Of a DNA stretch of 64,000 nt, positions 52,332-60,737 are shown in pieces. This DNA is from Palsa-89 sp963824345. GTDB lineage: Bacteria; Acidobacteriota; Terriglobia; Bryobacterales; Bryobacteraceae. Location: positions 248,001-312,000 of the forward strand of contig CAWGOZ010000006.1 of assembly GCA_963824345.1 (NCBI GenBank). The letters run 5' to 3'. The translations under genes and the position numbers were made by a program. The number at the start of each line of letters is the position of its first letter. Position 1 is the first letter of the stretch. The notes below the pieces were generated by a model. That model was given only the letters and a program-made list of their open reading frames with translations, made no database searches and was not told the DNA's origin.

Positions 52332-53393
52332 ATGAGATCGACAGCACTTGTTGCGGTTGTTTTGGGGGGCCTCGGTGCGATGGCTACCGCAGGCCAGATT
52401 CAGCCTCCGGCCGGATTGAAGACCGGGCCTGGCGTGCAGGCCGCGCAGGATTCGAAAGAGCCGGAGATTCTGAAGACCTGCAAGGTTCCGCCTCCGGCCA
52501 ATGGCGGGCGTCCGCCAGGTCCTCGTCCGACGCCTCCGCCGCCGGGTCCCAGAGAGTACACGGTGACGGAAATTCCGGGGGTGGTGGCCGCGGGCCAGAA
52601 ATGGAAAGAGATTTGGGAAGTGGACGGCAACAACGCCGACGGCATCATCGCCACTAAGGACGGCGGAATTCTGATCGCACAGAACGACAAGAGCGATGTG
52701 GTGAAGCTGGATAAGAACGGCAAGACTTCCATCGCTTACATGGACACCAATACCGGCGGGTCGCTCGCGATCAACTCCAAGGGCGCGCTGTTCTTAGTGA
52801 ACCGCGGGCTGAACGCCTCCATCGAAGAGCTGGCGCCGCATCGCCAGACCGTGGCCAACAAATTCAACGGCGATCCACTGGATTGTATCGGCGGAGTTCT
52901 CAACGATCTGTCCGCCGACCGAAAAGGCGGGGTGTATTTCACCATGGGCGGGCTGTTTTATTCGGATCCGCAAGGCAAGGTGTATCGGTACGGCGAAAAT
53001 CTTTTCACCAACGGGATCGTCCTGAGCGCCGACGAAAAACACTTGTTTGTCACGAATGGGCCGACGGTAGTGGAATTCGATGTGCAGAAAGATGGCTCGC
53101 TCACCAACCAGCGCGACTTCGCGAAGCTGGAAGGCGGTGGGTTCGGCGGCGACGGCAGCACGTTTGACGAGGCGGGACGCCTGTACGTGACCAGTAACGG
53201 CGGCGTGAACGTGATCGGAACGGACGGCAAGAATCTGGGCTTGATCCCGACGCCGCGCGGCTTGATTAGCGTGACGTTCAGCGGGCCGGATCGAAAGACG
53301 CTGTATGCGGTGTCGCGGGACAACGCGCAAAACAAGGACTGGATCATCGCGATAGAGACGATTGCGCAGGGGCCGAAGGGACGGGGAAAATAG
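52332..53393 (+). CDS. Secreted SMP-30/gluconolactonase-like beta-propeller protein
   Basis: 353 residues from ATG 52332, with GGGAGGG upstream; the longer frame upstream lacks this. Signal peptide followed by a proline-rich stretch, then a six-bladed propeller: NNADGIIATKDGGILIAQND, LNDLSADRKGGVYFTMGG, NLFTNGIVLSADEKHLFVTN, and DGSTFDEAGRLYVTSNGG, with the Glu/Asn/Asp metal residues of the SMP-30 group. It may act as a lactonase on sugar acids in the periplasm; the substrate is inferred only by family. Followed by a VOC gene after 9 bp. Confidence 0.82.
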   Translation: MRSTALVAVVLGGLGAMATAGQIQPPAGLKTGPGVQAAQDSKEPEILKTCKVPPPANGGRPPGPRPTPPPPGPREYTVTEIPGVVAAGQKWKEIWEVDGNNADGIIATKDGGILIAQNDKSDVVKLDKNGKTSIAYMDTNTGGSLAINSKGALFLVNRGLNASIEELAPHRQTVANKFNGDPLDCIGGVLNDLSADRKGGVYFTMGGLFYSDPQGKVYRYGENLFTNGIVLSADEKHLFVTNGPTVVEFDVQKDGSLTNQRDFAKLEGGGFGGDGSTFDEAGRLYVTSNGGVNVIGTDGKNLGLIPTPRGLISVTFSGPDRKTLYAVSRDNAQNKDWIIAIETIAQGPKGRGK

Positions 53394-53402
53394 CGAAACA
53401 CA

Positions 53403-53759
53403 ATGCGCCGGTACCATCACATCGGAATTCCCACTACGGAAGCCAAGCCGGGCGAGACCCACTTGAAACACCTGAAACTCTTTGTCGTCAGCCACGAGAA
53501 AAGCGAATTTGGGGTGGAGTGGATGCGCTTCGAAGCCGACGCGGCGGTTCCTGATCTGGTCCGGCAAGTTCCGCACGTCGCGTTTGAAGTGGCCGATCTC
53601 GCCTCCGAGCTGGCCGGCCGCGAAATCCTGATTCCTCCCAACAGCCCATCCGAAGGAGTCCGCGTCGCGTTCATCGTCGAGAACGGCGCGCCCATCGAAT
53701 TGCTGGAATTCACCGACCCCGACCATCCGGGCCGTAACGGTGGAAAGCGCACTTTTTAA
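53403..53759 (+). CDS. VOC (glyoxalase/dioxygenase superfamily) protein
   Basis: 118 residues, one VOC domain: RRYHHIGIPTTEAKPGETHL at the N-terminus with a metal-site His, VPHVAFEVADLASELAGREI with a second His, and APIELLEFTD with the Glu. Such proteins are lyases, isomerases or dioxygenases. The pairing with an SMP-30 gene suggests sugar-derived small molecules, but nothing fixes the substrate. Confidence 0.8.
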   Translation: MRRYHHIGIPTTEAKPGETHLKHLKLFVVSHEKSEFGVEWMRFEADAAVPDLVRQVPHVAFEVADLASELAGREILIPPNSPSEGVRVAFIVENGAPIELLEFTDPDHPGRNGGKRTF

Positions 53760-53816
53760 CCGCCTTGAATGAAGGACACTTAGCTGCATTGCGTCCCTAA
53801 TGCAGAGGAGGTGCTC

Positions 53817-54047
53817 ATGAAAAGCCACCTACCAGTTTTTTGCCCCCGTTCTGGCCAGTTTGGTGTTGGCAACAGCGGGCGCAACCCTGGCGAGTGCCCA
53901 GATCACCAACCCAATTGGCGCGGCACGCACATGGAAGAGCAACAATAATAGCGTGTTAGCGCACCGGGCATCGATCCGGTACCCGGTACCTATCTACAGG
54001 CGTTCCGGTACGCCGGGATGTTGACCGGATTTTACGTCGTTGACTAA
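53817..54047 (+). pseudogene. Decayed gene for a small secreted protein
   Basis: The 301-bp gap before the copper oxidase contains AGGAGG and an ATG at 53817. The literal frame is nonsense, but one A fewer in the A-run at 53820-53823 gives a clean signal peptide (MKATYQFFAPVLASLVLATA, then GATLASAQITNPIG). A second frame change near 53960 is needed to reach the tidy end APGIDPVPGTYLQAFRYAGM LTGFYVVD. So a roughly 75-residue secreted protein gene appears broken twice, or carries two base errors. Confidence 0.5.
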
Positions 54048-54060
54048 GCTTCAATGACGC

Positions 54061-57024
54061 ATGAAGGCTCCCAAAATCGCTTCTACTCTTTTCTTCTTAG
54101 CTATCATATCCCTGCTCGCGCTTTCTACCCCTGCTTGCGAAGCGCAAGTTGTCAGGACCGGGTACACCGCTATCGTGGCGGTGAACAGCGCTAAATGCCT
54201 GGATATTAGCGGGGCATCCGGAAGCCCGGGCGCTGCCGCCATTCAATGGCACTGTTCGTCGAGCTCGAACCAACAGTGGACCGTTCAAAACTATAACGGC
54301 GACTTCCGCATTATCGAACAACAGACGGGCTATTGCCTGGTGGTGGCGGGCGCGAGCGCGAGCGAAGGCGCGCAACTGGTGCAAGAGCCATGCACCGGGG
54401 TGAAGAGCGAGCTGTGGTCGTTCGTTCCGAACGGCAATAATTTTCAAATCGTTTCGGCCAGTAGCGGACAATGCGCCAGCGTCGGAGGGGGCAGTAATGC
54501 CGATGGCGCGAATATCCTGCAGTGGCCTTGCGCCACGGCGTCCAATTTCCTATGGACTTTCTCTTCGGGCCTGATCACATCGTCTTCGCACGGCGTTCTG
54601 CAGGCGGCTCATAGCGGCCAATGCCTGAATGTGAATTACGGCAGCTCCGCCGTCGGCGAAATTATCATTCAGTACCCCTGCGGCGGCGCCGCGAACGAGC
54701 AGTGGACCCTGCTGCCTACGGGCGGCAATTACGAACTGGTGGCACATAACAGCAATCTTTGTTTGTCCAATAATGGCAGCACCGTATCGGGCGCTAACAT
54801 TGTGCAAACTAAGTGCAGCTCCTCTGCCCCGAGCGATCTTTGGAGTCTGCACCCGGTGGGCGGGTCTTATGAATTAGTGGCCAAGAATAGTGGACTATGC
54901 GTCACCGTTCCAGGCGCCAGCCAGGTTGCCGCTACCACGGTTGTTCAAAGCGCCTGCTCGGGCGTTCCAAACCAGTTATGGAGCCTTTCCTCCGCAACCA
55001 TTCCCTCCGCTTGGACCGCCGTCACTCAACTGGCGGTGGACCCCATTGCCGTCGGCAACCTTCCCAACGGACAACTCGTGATGTGGTCGGCGAACGACCA
55101 GTACACATTCGAGAGCGACATCGGATACGGCAACGGCCAAACCTACACGGCGGTGTTTACTCCCTCCACCGGCATCTCATCGGAAGTGCTGGTGACCAAC
55201 ACTGGAGACGATATGTTCTGCCCTGGGACGGCGAATCTCTTTAACGGCAATATTCTGGTGAATGGAGGCGATAGCAGTCCCAAGACGAGTATCTACAGCC
55301 CTGCTACCGCGCTCTGGACCTCCGACGCCGACATGAACATCCCGCGCGGCTACGAAGCCGACACGGTGTTGACCAATGGCTCCGTACTGACTTTCGGCGG
55401 ATCGTGGAGCGGCGGGGAAGGCGGCAAGACCGCCGAAGTCTGGACCGAGGGAAGCGGGTGGTCGGTACTTTCGGGCGTACCCGAGACCACCATCATCGGC
55501 CCCGACCCTCAAGGCGTCTATCGCGGCGACAATCACCTGTGGCTATTTTCAGCACCCAATGGAGAAGTATTCCACGCCGGACCGAGCGCGCAGATGCACT
55601 GGATCACTACCTCCGGCGCAGGCACCATCACGTCGGCCGGAAACCGCGGCAACGACCCTTACGCCATCAACGGAAACGCCGTGATGTACGACGTTGGAAT
55701 GATCATGAAAACCGGGGGCGCGCCTGCGTATCAGGACGCCAACGCCGAGGCCAATACTTATTTGATCAACATCAACAACGGCGTCAACGGCGTCACGGTG
55801 ACGCAACTGGCGCCGATGGCTTACCCGCGCGCGTTCTCGAACGGCGTGGTTTTGCCGAACGGCCAGGTGGTGATCATCGGAGGCCAAACCTACCCGGTGC
55901 CCTTCACCGATACGACGGCCGTCTTGATTCCCGAGATCTGGGATCCGCTGACTCAGGTATTCAGGCAGCTGAATCCGATGGTCACGCCGCGCACCTATCA
56001 CAGCACCGGCATTCTTCTCTCGGATGGCCGCGTGTATGAAGGCGGCGGCGGCCAATGCGGTGAAGGCTGTTCCGCGAACCATTTCAATACGGAGATTTTG
56101 ACGCCGCCTTATTTGCTGAACGCCAATGGCACTGCCGCGACGCAGCCGGTGATTACTTCGGTGTCTCCCACCGTAGCCCTGGGCGGCACCATCTCGGCTA
56201 CCACCAATTCGCCGGTGGCTTCGTTCGTGCTGATGCGGCTGTCATCGGTGACTCACACGGTGAACAACGATCAGCGCCGGGTTCCGCTGCAAATGCAATC
56301 CAGCAATGGAAACTCCTATATTCTGATGGTTCCCTCGAATCCTGGCATCGTGTTGCCGGGCAACTACTGGTTGTTTGCGTTAACCGCGCAAGGGACGCCG
56401 AGTGTGGCGGCGAATGTGGTTGTCACTTTGGGCGCGCCGGCGGCCGGCTTTCAGATTTCACCTGCGGCGGCGAATCTGACTGTCGTTCAAGGCAGCAGCG
56501 GCGCTGACACCATTACGGTGGCGGACGCCGGCGGATTTAGCGGAAGCGTAACGCTCGCGGCGTCTGGCTTACCCACCGGTGTAACTTCTTCGTTTGCCCC
56601 CAACCCAACCACGGGGTCTAGTGTACTCACGTTCACGGCAACTAGTTCGGCCGTGGCCGGGACCTACACGGTGACCGTCACCGGAACCTCCGGCAGCCTT
56701 ACCGCAAGTACCGCTATTGAGGTGACGATTAGCGCTCCTGGCTGCACGCCGACCGCGATTACTCCCTACATCGAAGTGAACGGCGCGGCCTGGCTGCAGG
56801 CCGCCACGGCAACGGCGGCGTCCGGGTCTACAGTGAATTTTGGGCCGCAGCCGATGGGCGGAACGTGGATCTGGAGCGGCCCCAACGGGTTCGTTTCGAG
56901 CGAGCGCGAGATTGACAACATCCCATTGAGTACGGGCGCCAACACCTATGTGGCGACGTACACCAATGCCGGCTCGTGCACCAGCACGCAGACGTTCGTC
57001 GTAACGATCACTGCAGCCGAGTGA
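54061..57024 (+). CDS. Secreted copper radical oxidase (galactose oxidase-like) with two ricin-B lectin domains
   Basis: 987 residues with a signal peptide. Residues 35-310 hold two beta-trefoil lectins (six Q-x-W-like repeats at about 71, 117, 164, 214, 260 and 305). The propeller then shows the galactose oxidase active site: Cys387 (DDMFCPG) and Tyr431 (RGYEADT) for the Cys-Tyr cofactor, Trp449 (GGSWSGG), copper ligands Tyr646 and His647 (RTYHSTG) and His732 (THTVNNDQRR), plus GGGGQCGEGCSANHFNTEI. An Ig-like DUF1929 domain and two more beta domains follow. It would oxidise a primary alcohol or aldehyde on a glycan to which the lectins bind, releasing peroxide. Cytochrome and SCO genes follow directly. 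Confidence 0.9.
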   Translation: MKAPKIASTLFFLAIISLLALSTPACEAQVVRTGYTAIVAVNSAKCLDISGASGSPGAAAIQWHCSSSSNQQWTVQNYNGDFRIIEQQTGYCLVVAGASASEGAQLVQEPCTGVKSELWSFVPNGNNFQIVSASSGQCASVGGGSNADGANILQWPCATASNFLWTFSSGLITSSSHGVLQAAHSGQCLNVNYGSSAVGEIIIQYPCGGAANEQWTLLPTGGNYELVAHNSNLCLSNNGSTVSGANIVQTKCSSSAPSDLWSLHPVGGSYELVAKNSGLCVTVPGASQVAATTVVQSACSGVPNQLWSLSSATIPSAWTAVTQLAVDPIAVGNLPNGQLVMWSANDQYTFESDIGYGNGQTYTAVFTPSTGISSEVLVTNTGDDMFCPGTANLFNGNILVNGGDSSPKTSIYSPATALWTSDADMNIPRGYEADTVLTNGSVLTFGGSWSGGEGGKTAEVWTEGSGWSVLSGVPETTIIGPDPQGVYRGDNHLWLFSAPNGEVFHAGPSAQMHWITTSGAGTITSAGNRGNDPYAINGNAVMYDVGMIMKTGGAPAYQDANAEANTYLININNGVNGVTVTQLAPMAYPRAFSNGVVLPNGQVVIIGGQTYPVPFTDTTAVLIPEIWDPLTQVFRQLNPMVTPRTYHSTGILLSDGRVYEGGGGQCGEGCSANHFNTEILTPPYLLNANGTAATQPVITSVSPTVALGGTISATTNSPVASFVLMRLSSVTHTVNNDQRRVPLQMQSSNGNSYILMVPSNPGIVLPGNYWLFALTAQGTPSVAANVVVTLGAPAAGFQISPAAANLTVVQGSSGADTITVADAGGFSGSVTLAASGLPTGVTSSFAPNPTTGSSVLTFTATSSAVAGTYTVTVTGTSGSLTASTAIEVTISAPGCTPTAITPYIEVNGAAWLQAATATAASGSTVNFGPQPMGGTWIWSGPNGFVSSEREIDNIPLSTGANTYVATYTNAGSCTSTQTFVVTITAAE

Positions 57025-57473
57025 TGAGGGGTGGAGTGAAGCGGCTGGGGTGGCTGGCGATCATTTTCGGAGTGACTCTTGCGGCGGGCCAGTTATCGGA
57101 TGGGAGCCGTCGCGGAGGTGCGTTGTTCAACGGCAAGGAAACATTGCAAGGGAGTATTCGCGGGCACGATCATCCTTTGTCCGCAGAAGTTGTGCGATGC
57201 GTGAATTGCCATGGACCAAGCAAACGGGCTCTGGTTTCCCGGCTGGCCTCGCCGCGCATAGATCGGCCGCTGCTGCTCGAACCCAGGCAGCGCCGGGGAG
57301 GGCCGCCGTCACGCTACGATGAGGCGTCATTTTGCAAGCTGCTTCGCACGGGCGCCGATCCGGCTTATATATTGATCGCGCGCGAAATGCCGATTTATCA
57401 AGTGGACGAAGGTCAGTGCGCCAGCTTGTGGAGTTTTCTTATCGGAAAGGAATCGACCGATGCAAAACGCTGA
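57024..57473 (+). CDS. Exported c-type cytochrome-like protein
   Basis: 149 residues from ATG 57024, overlapping the oxidase stop as TGATG. An N-terminal hydrophobic segment (LGWLAIIFGVTLAAGQL) serves as signal or anchor. One haem motif, CVNCH (59-63), follows RGG-x-LFNGKE; a distal Met may be EMPIYQ (about 129). The rest (RYDEASFCKLLRTGADPAYI) is the usual end of di-haem peroxidase-neighbour and SCO-linked cytochromes. Translationally coupled on both sides, so it is made with the oxidase and the SCO protein. Probable role: taking electrons released outside the cell. Confidence 0.75.
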   Translation: MRGGVKRLGWLAIIFGVTLAAGQLSDGSRRGGALFNGKETLQGSIRGHDHPLSAEVVRCVNCHGPSKRALVSRLASPRIDRPLLLEPRQRRGGPPSRYDEASFCKLLRTGADPAYILIAREMPIYQVDEGQCASLWSFLIGKESTDAKR

Positions 57474-58041
57474 GGGTCTTTCCCGGCGATCGTTGTTGTG
57501 GGCGGCGCTGGCGGCGAACCTGTGTCCTTTGCTCGATGCGGCTCCAAGCATTGTCAAGGCAGATCACGGGCAAATTAAGCCCCCGATGCCGCTGCCCGAG
57601 ATGGAGCTGGTGCGGCACAACGGCGCAAGGACGAGACTGCTGCCGCTGGTGGATGGCCACGTCACCGCAGTGCAACTGATTTTCACGCGTTGCACCACCA
57701 CGTGCCCGATCGAAGGCAGCATCTTTCAACACGTTCAAACACTGGTACCCGATATGGGACGACGTGGTATTCAGTTGCTCTCGCTGAGTAACGACCCCGA
57801 GGAAGACGGACCCAAAGCTCTGTCCGCCTGGCTGCGCCGTTTCCACGCAGGTCCCAACTGGATCGCGGCCGCACCGGTGGGCGCGGATCTGGCGAAGCTG
57901 AATGAGATTTTCGGAAAGAGCGGCGATTCGGCCGATCATTCCACGCAGGTACAAATCCTGGACCGGCAGGGCCGCCTGGTGTGGCGCACGTTTGAGCTGC
58001 CCAGACCGGAAGAAATCGCGCTCATCCTGCAGAAGATTTGA
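57460..58041 (+). CDS. SCO1/SenC family copper chaperone
   Basis: 193 residues overlapping the cytochrome gene by 14 bp. Tat-like or Sec signal (SRRSLLWAALAANLC). Thioredoxin fold with the copper-binding CTTTC (Cys78, Cys82) in IFTRCTTTCPIEG and the third ligand His160 in SADHSTQVQILD. SCO proteins load copper into cytochrome oxidase, and in Streptomyces an SCO protein is linked to maturation of the copper radical oxidase GlxA. With no terminal oxidase gene here, the neighbouring copper radical oxidase is the natural client. Confidence 0.9.
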   Translation: MQNAEGLSRRSLLWAALAANLCPLLDAAPSIVKADHGQIKPPMPLPEMELVRHNGARTRLLPLVDGHVTAVQLIFTRCTTTCPIEGSIFQHVQTLVPDMGRRGIQLLSLSNDPEEDGPKALSAWLRRFHAGPNWIAAAPVGADLAKLNEIFGKSGDSADHSTQVQILDRQGRLVWRTFELPRPEEIALILQKI

Positions 58042-58095
58042 AGCGCCATCGGCGCGGACATCGGCTATCATGTCTCGTGGAGGATGTGCTGGGCT

Positions 58096-58314
58096 ATGAA
58101 GTACACGGTCATTTACGAGAAGGGGCCGGCATCTTGGGGCGCCTACGTTCCCGATCTTCCCGGCGTTATTGCGGTCGGCGACTCGCGCGACGAAGTGGAG
58201 CGCCTGATCCAGGAAGCCGTCGAGTTTCATCTTGAGGGCATGCGAGAGGAAGGCATTTCCATTCCCCCGCCGTCGAGCTTTGGGGGGGTGGTGGAGATTA
58301 TTTCGGCGGCGTGA
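58096..58314 (+). CDS. HicB-like antitoxin domain protein, orphan
   Basis: 72 residues from ATG 58096. HicB fold pattern: MKYTVIYEKGPASWGAYVPD, LPGVIAVGDSRDEVERLIQE, AVEFHLEGMREEG. The C-terminal DNA-binding part of longer HicB proteins is absent, as in many stand-alone copies. No HicA toxin gene is adjacent. Confidence 0.8.
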   Translation: MKYTVIYEKGPASWGAYVPDLPGVIAVGDSRDEVERLIQEAVEFHLEGMREEGISIPPPSSFGGVVEIISAA

Positions 58315-58326
58315 CGCGCCGGGTGC

Positions 58327-59175
58327 TTAGTGCGTCATGGCGTAAACGATATAGTTCACGCCGATGCGGATGCCGAGCGCGGAGTACTTCTCGGGATATT
58401 TGGGATTGTCGGCATGCTCCCAGGAATCGCCTAAATCCATGTCGTGGCAGATGGCCACCATGAGCCGGCCCTTGTCGTCATAAATACCGCGCCAATGCGG
58501 GACGAAGCCATCCTTCTCAAAGACGCGGTGGGTATAGACGAACTGCTCGCCGGGCACTTGATAGCGGTCGTCGAGATCGAAGATGGTATGAAAGATGGGG
58601 CTGCCGTTCTCGATATCCACAATGGGCCGATCCGGAAACACGCGATTCATGCCGGAGACGAAAATCTTCCACTCGTCGCTGCCGTGAAAATCGTCGCACA
58701 TGAAGAAGCCGCCGCGCAGCAGGAAATCGCGCAGCTTGGCGGCCTGGGCGTCGGTCAGATCCCAGTGCCCAACTTCGACACCGTACAGCCAGGGCCAGTT
58801 GTACACTTCGTCGCCGTCGCGCAAATCGACGGGCTCTTCGACGGATCGCGTCTGAATGCGCGTGAGGCGGCGCACGGCTTCGGAGAGATGCCGGTCCGAA
58901 CGGGGATAATCGATGGTCCAATCCGCTCGGCCGTCCCACCAGTTCGGATAATAGGGGCGCGGAAATTCGCCGACATAGAAACGGTGCTGGGAGGGGTACA
59001 TCAGGCGCGCGAAGGTCCATTCGCCGGGCACTCGCCAATCCGAAGGAATGGGGAACTTTTCGTACTCAAAGCCCGGATACTCGCGGAAAGGCCGCTGTGC
59101 GAACGCGGCGCACAATAATAAGGAAGTGGCCAGACCGAGGATCAACGGAGAGCGCAAGCGGACGAAGTTGCCCAT
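58327..59175 (-). CDS. DUF4159 family secreted protein
   Basis: 282 residues with a signal peptide (LILGLATSLLLCAAFAQ). DUF4159 features: FARLMYPSQHRFY, NWWDGRADWTIDYPRSDRHL, LRDFLLRGGFFMCDDFHG and a C-terminal DDKGRLMVAICHDMDLGDSW. The family has a class I glutamine amidotransferase-like fold, but the function is unknown. It ends 12 bp from the convergent hicB gene. Confidence 0.82.
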   Translation of the reverse strand: MGNFVRLRSPLILGLATSLLLCAAFAQRPFREYPGFEYEKFPIPSDWRVPGEWTFARLMYPSQHRFYVGEFPRPYYPNWWDGRADWTIDYPRSDRHLSEAVRRLTRIQTRSVEEPVDLRDGDEVYNWPWLYGVEVGHWDLTDAQAAKLRDFLLRGGFFMCDDFHGSDEWKIFVSGMNRVFPDRPIVDIENGSPIFHTIFDLDDRYQVPGEQFVYTHRVFEKDGFVPHWRGIYDDKGRLMVAICHDMDLGDSWEHADNPKYPEKYSALGIRIGVNYIVYAMTH

Positions 59176-59254
59176 CGATACGGTTGATTCCAGGATGCCA
59201 CATCAACTGAACTCGGGGGTTGATCCGATGTTGGCGCTGAGGTATGAGTTAGTT

Positions 59255-59419
59255 ATGGCAAAGGAGCGCCCGGAGGATTCACCCGAACCCGAGGACGAAC
59301 CCGAAGAGGAAAGCGAAGACGAAGTGGACGAAGCCGGCGAAGAATCGTTTCCAGCCAGCGATCCGCCGCCGTGGACCCCTGGTGCGGCGGGTGTGCGACA
59401 TCAAACTGGAACTGGCTAA
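59255..59419 (+). CDS. Small acidic protein with ESFPASDPP motif
   Basis: 54 residues from ATG 59255. Residues 5-35 are mostly Glu, Asp and Pro (EDEPEEESEDEVDEAGE), followed by ESFPASDPPPWTPG, a short motif seen in many small soil-bacterial proteins. Likely disordered. The longer frame upstream is antisense to the DUF4159 gene and is rejected. Function unknown. Confidence 0.55.
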   Translation: MAKERPEDSPEPEDEPEEESEDEVDEAGEESFPASDPPPWTPGAAGVRHQTGTG

Positions 59420-59432
59420 AATCTAATGCGCC

Positions 59433-59497
59433 GGTGCACGCGGCTTTTCAGCCGCGTTTTAGAGATCGGCGAAACGCGGCTTGAAGCCGCGTATACC
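59433..59497. repeat. REPIN-like inverted pair of REP elements
   Basis: Two REP-like palindromes (ACGCGGCTTTTCAGCCGCGT and ACGCGGCTTGAAGCCGCGT) face each other with TTTTAG-AGATCGGC-GAAA between. Same family as 408-438 and 545-569. It lies between the small acidic protein gene and tRNA-Arg; the whole could fold into one large hairpin. Confidence 0.75.
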
Positions 59498-59534
59498 CGA
59501 CAAGCGCTGCGGTAAACTCGTCTTGAGACGCACT

Positions 59535-59611
59535 GGGCGCGTAGCTCATCTGGATAGAGCAACGGCCTTCTAAGCCGTAGGTAGCAGGTTCGAGTCCTGC
59601 CGCGCCTACCA
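59535..59611 (+). tRNA. tRNA-Arg (anticodon UCU)
   Basis: Full cloverleaf: acceptor GGGCGCG with CGCGCCT, D arm GCTC...GAGC, anticodon stem ACGGC/GCCGT around the loop CTTCTAA (anticodon TCT), T arm GCAGG/CCTGC with TTCGAGT, discriminator A and an encoded CCA. The first acceptor pair is G-U. Confidence 0.95.
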
Positions 59612-59639
59612 AGTGTTCAGCTAGAAATCGGAGGAGCGA

Positions 59640-60737
59640 ATGAACCGAGCACTCCTGATCGCGACGGCGGCGTTCGCGCCGCTTGCATTCGCGCAACATT
59701 CGCTGGATGGGCCGTCGGTGGAGTCCAAAACCGCCGAGCAGGTTTTCAAGAACATCATCCAGCTCAAGGGAACGCCCGCCGAGCAGTTAATGCCAGCGAT
59801 GACGGTGATTTCCTCCTCCCTGGGTGTTCAGTGTTCGTTCTGCCACGTGGCAGGCAAGCCGGAACTCGACGACAAGCCGGAGAAGAAGACGGCGCGCGAG
59901 ATGATGGCGATGCTGGCATCGATTAACACGGGAACTTTTGGAGGCCGGCAGCGCATCTCGTGCTACTCCTGCCACCATGGCGTTGCCGATCCGGCGAGCG
60001 TTCCGCCGGTGCTCGAGAGCGACCTGCCCGCGCGCGCAGAAGCGATCAGAACATCGGCTTCTGACGGGGTTCCGAGTCCGGATGACGTGATCCAAAAATA
60101 TGTGGCGGCCATAGGCGGCGCCGACGCGATTCGTAAAATCACCAGCCGCGTGGAGAAAGGCTCCATTCTGGTGGCCGACAGTCAGACGCCGGTCGAGGTA
60201 TTCACGAAAGCCCCCAACAAACGCGTTACGGTTACGCATTCCAGAGACGGCGCTGCGAATAGCGAAGGGTTTACGGCCTTTGACGGCGCCTCCGGCTGGA
60301 TGGGCAGCACGGGACGCCCGGCGCGGGACATGTCGCCGGCCGAATCTGCGGCATCGTCCCTGGATGCGGAGTTCGCAATCGGCCTGAGGCTGAAAGAAAT
60401 CTTTCCCGAGATCCGGAGCGCGCGTCCGGAGCAAATCGGCGGTGCGATGTGCGAGGTGTTGATTGGGTCGGGACCCAAACGCCCGCCGGTGCGGCTTTAC
60501 TTCGACCAGAAATCGGGACTGCTGGTTCGCATGGTGCGTTACGCGGAAACGCCGGTGGGCCGCAATCCCACCCAGATCGATTATGCCGACTACCGCGAAG
60601 CGGACGGCGTCAAGATTCCGTTCCGCTGGACGCTCTCGCGAGTGAACGGCCGCTTCACCATTCAGATCGCGGAAGTAAAGAGCAACGTTCCGCTGGATGA
60701 CGCGAAGTTCGCGAGGCCCGTGGGCGAGGTGAAATGA
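59640..60737 (+). CDS. Exported dihaem cytochrome related to photosynthetic reaction-centre cytochrome subunit
   Basis: 365 residues. Signal peptide MNRALLIATAAFAPLAFA. Two haem motifs, CSFCH (65-69) and CYSCH (108-112), with a preceding M-P-A-M and a spacing typical of the reaction-centre cytochrome c family as found in non-phototrophic Acidobacteria. The C-terminal 200 residues form an outer-membrane-lipoprotein-like or LolA-like beta sheet domain (VEKGSILVADSQTPVEVFTK, PPVRLYFDQKSGLLVRMVRY, DYREADGVKIPFRWTLSR). Likely a periplasmic electron carrier or sensor. Next gene overlaps by 4 bp. Confidence 0.82.
   Translation: MNRALLIATAAFAPLAFAQHSLDGPSVESKTAEQVFKNIIQLKGTPAEQLMPAMTVISSSLGVQCSFCHVAGKPELDDKPEKKTAREMMAMLASINTGTFGGRQRISCYSCHHGVADPASVPPVLESDLPARAEAIRTSASDGVPSPDDVIQKYVAAIGGADAIRKITSRVEKGSILVADSQTPVEVFTKAPNKRVTVTHSRDGAANSEGFTAFDGASGWMGSTGRPARDMSPAESAASSLDAEFAIGLRLKEIFPEIRSARPEQIGGAMCEVLIGSGPKRPPVRLYFDQKSGLLVRMVRYAETPVGRNPTQIDYADYREADGVKIPFRWTLSRVNGRFTIQIAEVKSNVPLDDAKFARPVGEVK

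Noticed and set aside
59640..60737. Evidence of phototrophy
   Set aside because: The reaction-centre-cytochrome family is widespread in non-phototrophic Acidobacteria, and no reaction-centre or chlorophyll genes are seen here.
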